The notes beneath the pieces are model-generated. The model made no database searches. It worked only from the letters and a program-made list of their open reading frames with translations, and was not told the DNA's origin. From DASTQL01 sp035761805 (lineage in GTDB: Bacteria; Actinomycetota; Actinomycetes; Jiangellales; Jiangellaceae): a DNA stretch of 8,138 nucleotides. Shown one piece after another: positions 4,820 to 8,138 of the stretch. Where the stretch lies: positions 1-8,138 of the forward strand of contig DASTQL010000204.1 in assembly GCA_035761805.1 (NCBI GenBank), given 5' to 3'. Made by a program: the position numbers and the translations under genes. Position 1 is the first letter of the stretch. The number at the start of each line of letters is the position of its first letter.

Positions 4820-6583
4820 GTGCCCAAGAAGAAGCGTCGCAGGAAGCCCGCGACCCACCCGAGGCAACAGCAGCCGGCACACCACACACCCGCGCCGATC
4901 CGATCGAGCCGCCCGGACGACGACGGGGACGACCCGCTCACGGCCGACGTCAGGCGGCTCCTGGAGGACGGCGGGCCGCTCGGCCTGCTCCAGCTGGCCA
5001 GCGGCCTGCTCAGCGTGCTCGACGAGCGCGCCGACCTCTCGTTCCCCGAGGCGGCGGACGGGCTGCCGGACCTCTCCCTCGCCGAGCTGGTGACGGCGTT
5101 CGTCGAGATCCGCCGCCGGGAGACCACCGCCCTGCTCAGCGTCCTGAGCCACCTGGTGGGCGACGACCTCCTCGCCCGGCGGATCCGCCGCGAGCTGTCG
5201 GCCCGGCACGACTCGATGCCCGACTGGCTGACCCAGCTGGAGCCGCTGACGGTGAGGCGCGCCGTCCTCATGACCGACGTCCTGGGCGACGGTGAGAACG
5301 TCACCCTGGCCGTGCGCACCGGCGCGGGCGACGACCTGACCGTCGTCGCCTACATCGACCACAACCTCGGCACCGTCGTCAAGGACGCCTTCGCCGTACC
5401 CGCGCCGATCGAGGACATCCTCGACATGGCGGAGCAGGCCGCGGCTGGTGGACCCGCGCTCGTCCTCGTAGACCTGGACCCAGCTGACGCCCGGGCCCGC
5501 ATCACCGAGGCGGTGGACAAGGGCGCCAGCGCCGTTCCGCCGTTGGAGACCGACACCTGGCCGATGACCCGCCCACTGGTCGAGTGGGTCGTGGGCCACC
5601 TCCCCCAGGGCGGGACGGGACACACCCGCCCGGAGTGGGACCGGGAGGCGCGCCAGGCGCTCGAGGACGAGTTCGCCCGCTCGGACCACGCAGCCGACCT
5701 GAGTGAGGAGGACCGCCGGCTGGCCGGCACGCTCATCTGGTTCGCCGGCGACCACGGTCCAGGCGATCCCCTGCGTTGGAGCCCGGTGGCGGTCGAGATC
5801 CTGCTCCTCGACTGGCTCCCGGCGCACGTCACGTCAGCGCCCGACGACATCGCGCGGCTCCCCGAGGTACTGCGCCGCTTCATCCGGTTCTGTCACGCCC
5901 GGACGGGAATCGCCGCCGACCGGACCCAGGAGACGCTCGAGTCGGTCGACCGCCACGAGCCGGCCCTGCGGGCCGCCGTCGCCGCGTCGAAGGCGGGCCC
6001 GACGGGCTTCACAGTGCCTTATGGTCACGAGCTCCTCGGGCTCCCGCGGGAGATTCAGGCCCAGCTGACCGCCCACGTCCACGGGGTGCTGGTCGATGCG
6101 GTGGGCCAGGAGGACCTGGCGGAGCTCGACGACACGCCCCTGCCGGACGAGCCGCTGGACCTCTCGCGGATCCCGGAGGACGCCCACCGCGCCGTGGAGG
6201 CGGTCGCCGACCGCATCGCGGAAGGGTGCGCCGACCTGCTCGACGACGAGTACCGCACGGCCGGCCTGCGCCTGCTGGCCGACATCGCGGCCGCGGACCC
6301 GGCGATCTTCCGTGGGCGCGCGCGGGCCGACACGTCCGCTGCCACGGTCCTGTGGATCGCCCTCAAGGTCAACGGGGACGCCCACCGCTACGGCCGCTGC
6401 ACCGTCCAGGGGCTGGGTGACTGGTATCGGGTCAGCAGCCCCAGCCGTCGAGCCTCCCGCTTCCTCGCCGCGCTGGGCCGGACGGAGCAGTACCTCTACG
6501 ACGTCCAGCTGGGGACCCCCCGCTACCTGGTCTCCGACTCCCGCCGGGAGCTCGTCCAGGTCCGTGAGCTCTACGGGCTGTGA
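4820..6583 (+). CDS. Large uncharacterised protein, DUF6398-like C-terminus
   Basis: A 587-residue protein I cannot assign a function. It opens with a strongly basic run, PKKKRRRKPATHPRQQQ, which suits nucleic-acid or ribosome contact, followed by a disordered Pro/Asp-rich linker to about residue 45. The rest is mostly helical and acidic, without signal peptide, membrane segment or recognisable catalytic motif. Near residues 455-555, IPEDAHRAVEAVADRI, then LLDDEYRTAGLRLLADIA, then ATVLWIALKVNG, resemble DUF6398, with a following VSSPSRRASRFLAALG that looks like a helix-turn-helix. I place GTG 4820 as start because the product then begins with the Lys/Arg run; GTG 4808 (four residues longer) is equally possible. 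GGGGGG is too close to 4820 to act as a normal ribosome binding site, so translation may be leaderless or weak. Very high third-position GC confirms coding. Confidence 0.8.
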   Translation: MPKKKRRRKPATHPRQQQPAHHTPAPIRSSRPDDDGDDPLTADVRRLLEDGGPLGLLQLASGLLSVLDERADLSFPEAADGLPDLSLAELVTAFVEIRRRETTALLSVLSHLVGDDLLARRIRRELSARHDSMPDWLTQLEPLTVRRAVLMTDVLGDGENVTLAVRTGAGDDLTVVAYIDHNLGTVVKDAFAVPAPIEDILDMAEQAAAGGPALVLVDLDPADARARITEAVDKGASAVPPLETDTWPMTRPLVEWVVGHLPQGGTGHTRPEWDREARQALEDEFARSDHAADLSEEDRRLAGTLIWFAGDHGPGDPLRWSPVAVEILLLDWLPAHVTSAPDDIARLPEVLRRFIRFCHARTGIAADRTQETLESVDRHEPALRAAVAASKAGPTGFTVPYGHELLGLPREIQAQLTAHVHGVLVDAVGQEDLAELDDTPLPDEPLDLSRIPEDAHRAVEAVADRIAEGCADLLDDEYRTAGLRLLADIAAADPAIFRGRARADTSAATVLWIALKVNGDAHRYGRCTVQGLGDWYRVSSPSRRASRFLAALGRTEQYLYDVQLGTPRYLVSDSRRELVQVRELYGL

Positions 6584-6623
6584 GGCCTTGCAGCCACTGG
6601 ATCAGCCCCGCCCCGATCGTCGG

Positions 6624-6645
6624 CGCTACCGGACCCCCGGTGGCG
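6624..6645. terminator. Hairpin between convergent genes
   Basis: CGCTACCGG (6624-6632) pairs with CCGGTGGCG (6637-6645) across a four-base loop: nine pairs with one T-G wobble on the plus strand. It starts 41 bases after the stop of the plus-strand unknown gene and lies 111 bases past the end of the minus-strand polymerase gene. No U-tract. A weaker hairpin, GGCTG/CAGCC at 6576-6595, overlaps the stop codon at 6581-6583. Confidence 0.45.
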
Positions 6646-6695
6646 GAGCACCCCGGCCACCCAGCCGTACCCGAGAAGGGCCCGACGCGTCAGCT

Positions 6696-6730
6696 CGGTG
6701 ACCGCCCACGCGTCGACGCGGTGACCGCCC
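6696..6730. repeat. 12-bp direct repeats flanking a 12-bp palindrome
   Basis: CGGTGACCGCCC occurs at 6696-6707 and again at 6719-6730. Between and slightly overlapping the second copy lies the perfect palindrome CGCGTCGACGCG (6709-6720). Because GGTGACC is nearly its own reverse complement, the two copies can also pair as GGTGACCGC/GCGGTGACC with one mismatch, making a stem-loop. The element is intergenic, just past the 3' end of the polymerase gene (stop at 6756-6758). Confidence 0.6.
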
Positions 6731-6755
6731 GGCCGACCACGTGCCGACCCGCGAC

Positions 6756-7802
6756 CTACCGCTGCGTCGGCACCGGAGCCAGGTCCACGCGGACACCCAG
6801 CAACCGCACCGGTCGGTCGAGCTCGAAGCGGTCGAGCGCGGCCCGAGCGGCAACGACCACGTCGACCGGATCGGTCGACGGCGCGGGCAGCGTCACCGCC
6901 CTGGTGCGGGTGAAGAAGGTGACCGTCCGCACCTTGACGGCCGCCCGGACCACGACCCGCCCCTCGGCGACCACCTGCCCGGTGAGCTCGCGGGCGAAGT
7001 CCTCGACCCAGCGGTCCAGCTCCGCCCGGTCGTCGACGTCCTCGGCGAAGGTCGTCTCGCGACTGCGTGACCTGGCCACCCACGGCTCCGTGTGCACCCG
7101 CGAGTCGCCCTGCCCGCGGGCCAGGCGGCCGAACCACGGCCCCATGGTCGGGCCGAAGCGGGCGACGAGCGCCGCGCGGTCGGCCGCGGCGAGCTGGGCC
7201 ACCGTCTCCAGGCCGAGCTCCTGCAGCTTGGCCGCGGTCTTCGGCCCGACGCCCCAGAGGGCCTGGGTCGAGCGCTCCCCCATGACGGCCATCCAGTCCT
7301 CCGACGCCAGCCGGTGCACGCCTGCCGGCTTGGCGAAGCCGGTCGCCGTCTTGGCCTGCAGCTTGTTGTGACCGATCCCGACCGAGCAGGACAGGCCGGT
7401 CCGCTCGGCCACGGTGCGCCGCACCTCCTGCGCCAGCGCCTCGGGATCCTCCGTCCGGGCCCCCAGGAACGCCTCGTCCCAGCCCAGCACCTCGACCTGG
7501 ACCGGGAGCCCGCGCAAGGCCGCCATGACCTCCTCGGACGCCTCCTCGTACACCGGGCGGTCCGACGGCAGGAACACCGCGTCGGGGCAACGGCGGTGGG
7601 CCTGTCGCAGCGGCATCCCGGCGCGCACACCTGCGGCGCGGGCCTCGTAGGACGCGCTGGCGACGACCTGCCGACGCGCCGACGGGTCCCCCGACCCGCC
7701 GACGACGACGGGTCGGCCGCGCAGCTCGGGGCGCCGCCGCACCTCGACGGCCACCAGGAACTGGTCGAGGTCGACATGCAGGACCCAGTCCCGCGGAGTC
7801 AT
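6756..7802 (-). CDS. dinB: Y-family DNA polymerase IV, DinB2 type
   Basis: A 348-residue translesion polymerase, full length. Palm motif HVDLDQFLVAVE carries catalytic D11, and GWDEAFLG carries D109 and E110. HNKLQAKTATGFAKPAGV (145-162) is the conserved thumb/palm segment, the helix-hairpin-helix is LWGVGPKTAAKLQELGL (182-198), and the little-finger domain covers about 243-345 (SRSRETTF, PVRLLGVRVD). The position after the second Asp-x-Phe, where most Y-family enzymes have Tyr or Phe as sugar steric gate, is Leu (L16), as in Mycobacterium smegmatis DinB2, whose sequence this closely resembles. That enzyme readily incorporates ribonucleotides. No C-terminal beta-clamp peptide is visible: the protein ends LAPVPTQR, also like DinB2. 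ATG at 7802 has only a weak GGGA ten bases upstream. It diverges from recC by 32 bp, linking two repair functions. Confidence 0.94.
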   Translation of the reverse strand: MTPRDWVLHVDLDQFLVAVEVRRRPELRGRPVVVGGSGDPSARRQVVASASYEARAAGVRAGMPLRQAHRRCPDAVFLPSDRPVYEEASEEVMAALRGLPVQVEVLGWDEAFLGARTEDPEALAQEVRRTVAERTGLSCSVGIGHNKLQAKTATGFAKPAGVHRLASEDWMAVMGERSTQALWGVGPKTAAKLQELGLETVAQLAAADRAALVARFGPTMGPWFGRLARGQGDSRVHTEPWVARSRSRETTFAEDVDDRAELDRWVEDFARELTGQVVAEGRVVVRAAVKVRTVTFFTRTRAVTLPAPSTDPVDVVVAARAALDRFELDRPVRLLGVRVDLAPVPTQR

Positions 7803-7814
7803 GCCGTGATGATC

Positions 7815-7830
7815 CCGGACTAGGGTCCGG
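7815..7830. promoter_or_regulatory. 16-bp inverted repeat in the dinB-recC divergent promoter
   Basis: CCGGAC, spacer TAGG, GTCCGG: a perfect 6-bp dyad in the 32 bases separating the two divergent starts. Its centre and right arm include TAGGGT (7821-7826), a TANNNT-type -10 for the plus strand placed eight bases before the GTG at 7835. A bound protein would cover both promoters. It does not match the actinobacterial LexA box (TCGAAC-N4-GTTCGA), so SOS control is not supported by this site. Confidence 0.4.
7821..7826 (+). promoter_or_regulatory. Probable -10 of recC, leaderless transcript
   Basis: TAGGGT ends eight bases before GTG 7835, so transcription would begin at or within a base or two of the start codon. 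No Shine-Dalgarno stands before the GTG, consistent with leaderless translation, which is common in actinobacteria. No recognisable -35. Confidence 0.4.
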
Positions 7831-7834
7831 TGGC

Positions 7835-8138
7835 GTGCTCCACGTCCACCGCGCCGAGCGTGCCGACCGGCTGGTCGCGGGGCTGGCGGCGCTGCTGGAC
7901 GGGCCGGTGTCGGACCCCTTCGCCCCCGAGGTCGTCGCGGTGCCGGCGAAGGGCGTCGAGCGCTGGGTGACCCAGCGACTGTCGCACGTGCTCGGGGCCC
8001 GGGCGGGCGGCACCGACGGGGTGTGCGCGGACGTCCGCTTCCCGCACCCGTCCGCGGTGGTCGCGGAGGTCGTCGCGCGGGCCGCCGGCCTGGAGCCCGA
8101 CGACGACCCCTGGGACCCGGACCGGGTGGTGTGGCCGC
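7835..8138 (+). CDS. recC: RecC, exodeoxyribonuclease V gamma subunit (5' part)
   Basis: The first 101 codons are inside the window and the frame is open to the edge. The product begins MLHVHRAERADRLVAGLAAL, then DPFAPEVVAVPAKGVERWV (27-45), LSHVLGA (49-55) and DVRFPHPSAVVAEVV (66-80). These match the order in E. coli RecC: an opening MLRVYHSNR, a DPFEPE segment, a 'G..QW' helix and a 'DFPLPA' strand. RecC is the Chi-recognising, inactivated-helicase subunit of RecBCD, which processes double-strand breaks; full-length proteins are about 1100 residues, so recB and recD would be expected just beyond the window. GTG 7835 is chosen because the homology starts exactly there. The gene is divergent from dinB. 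Confidence 0.88.
   Translation, partial: MLHVHRAERADRLVAGLAALLDGPVSDPFAPEVVAVPAKGVERWVTQRLSHVLGARAGGTDGVCADVRFPHPSAVVAEVVARAAGLEPDDDPWDPDRVVWP

Noticed and set aside
4712..5093. Extension of the dioxygenase frame past 4711
   Set aside because: The natural stop is in another frame at 4709-4711. Beyond it the frame is low-complexity Arg/Thr/Pro and overlaps the next gene out of frame.
4607..5827. 406-residue minus-strand open frame
   Set aside because: It is antisense to the dioxygenase remnant and the large unknown gene, whose frame has far stronger third-position GC. No recognisable domain.
6574..6721. Minus-strand peptide reading VDAWAVTELTRRALLGYGWVAG in the dinB-downstream spacer
   Set aside because: It looks protein-like, but there is no start codon before it in frame outside dinB, no ribosome binding site and no known match. 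The repeat and hairpin structure explains the spacer better.
6571..8013. 480-residue minus-strand open frame
   Set aside because: It overlaps dinB on the same strand in another frame and recC antisense. Its composition is Arg/Gly/Pro-rich without any motif.
1..8138. CRISPR array, tRNA or rRNA, transposon ends, integrase
   Set aside because: No regularly spaced repeats, tRNA cloverleaf, rRNA-like segment or transposase motif was seen on either strand.

Overview
The window is very GC-rich and its coding frames use almost only G or C at the third codon position. GTG starts, leaderless-looking starts and hairpins without a U-tract are frequent. Together with the gene content (DUF937 protein, DinB2-type polymerase, RecC, Gly/Ser-rich envelope-type small protein) this points to a high-GC actinobacterium. 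The genus cannot be named from the sequence alone. The region reads as chromosomal: there is no transposase, integrase, tRNA, rRNA or CRISPR array.

Layout. Positions 1-397 carry no supportable gene, only a 14-bp tandem repeat near 299-336. A DUF937 gene (398-970, minus) and a short-chain dehydrogenase gene (1132-1911, plus) diverge from a 161-bp region that contains a perfect 15-bp palindrome (1038-1052). A strong hairpin at the end of the dehydrogenase gene faces a convergent small membrane-anchored protein gene (2080-2505, minus). That gene in turn diverges from a sugar O-acetyltransferase gene (2652-3209, plus). Next comes a minus-strand two-gene unit: an uncharacterised 87-residue ORF (3719-3982) whose stop overlaps the GTG start of an HNH endonuclease gene (3330-3722). 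A phytanoyl-CoA dioxygenase family gene follows on the plus strand (about 4079-4711). It is broken: its N-terminal part lies in another frame, and an internal deletion has joined the core to the natural C-terminus out of frame. Next is a large plus-strand gene of unknown function (4820-6583) with a basic N-terminus and a C-terminal part resembling DUF6398. It converges, across hairpins and a repeat/palindrome cluster, on a Y-family DNA polymerase gene (6756-7802, minus). That gene diverges across only 32 bp from the start of recC (7835 to the window edge, plus).

How the genes fit together. The clearest functional pairing is DNA repair at the right end: a DinB2-like translesion polymerase back-to-back with the first gene of a probable RecBCD locus, sharing a tiny promoter region with a 16-bp inverted repeat. 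The polymerase has leucine at the sugar 'steric gate' position, as in mycobacterial DinB2, which suggests it tolerates ribonucleotides. The remainder looks like a series of independent single-gene units (oxidoreductase, acetyltransferase, nuclease, unknowns), not one pathway. I found no convincing new multi-gene system. The points most worth a second look are the decayed dioxygenase, the overlapping ORF-HNH pair, the leucine steric gate and the palindromic intergenic sites.
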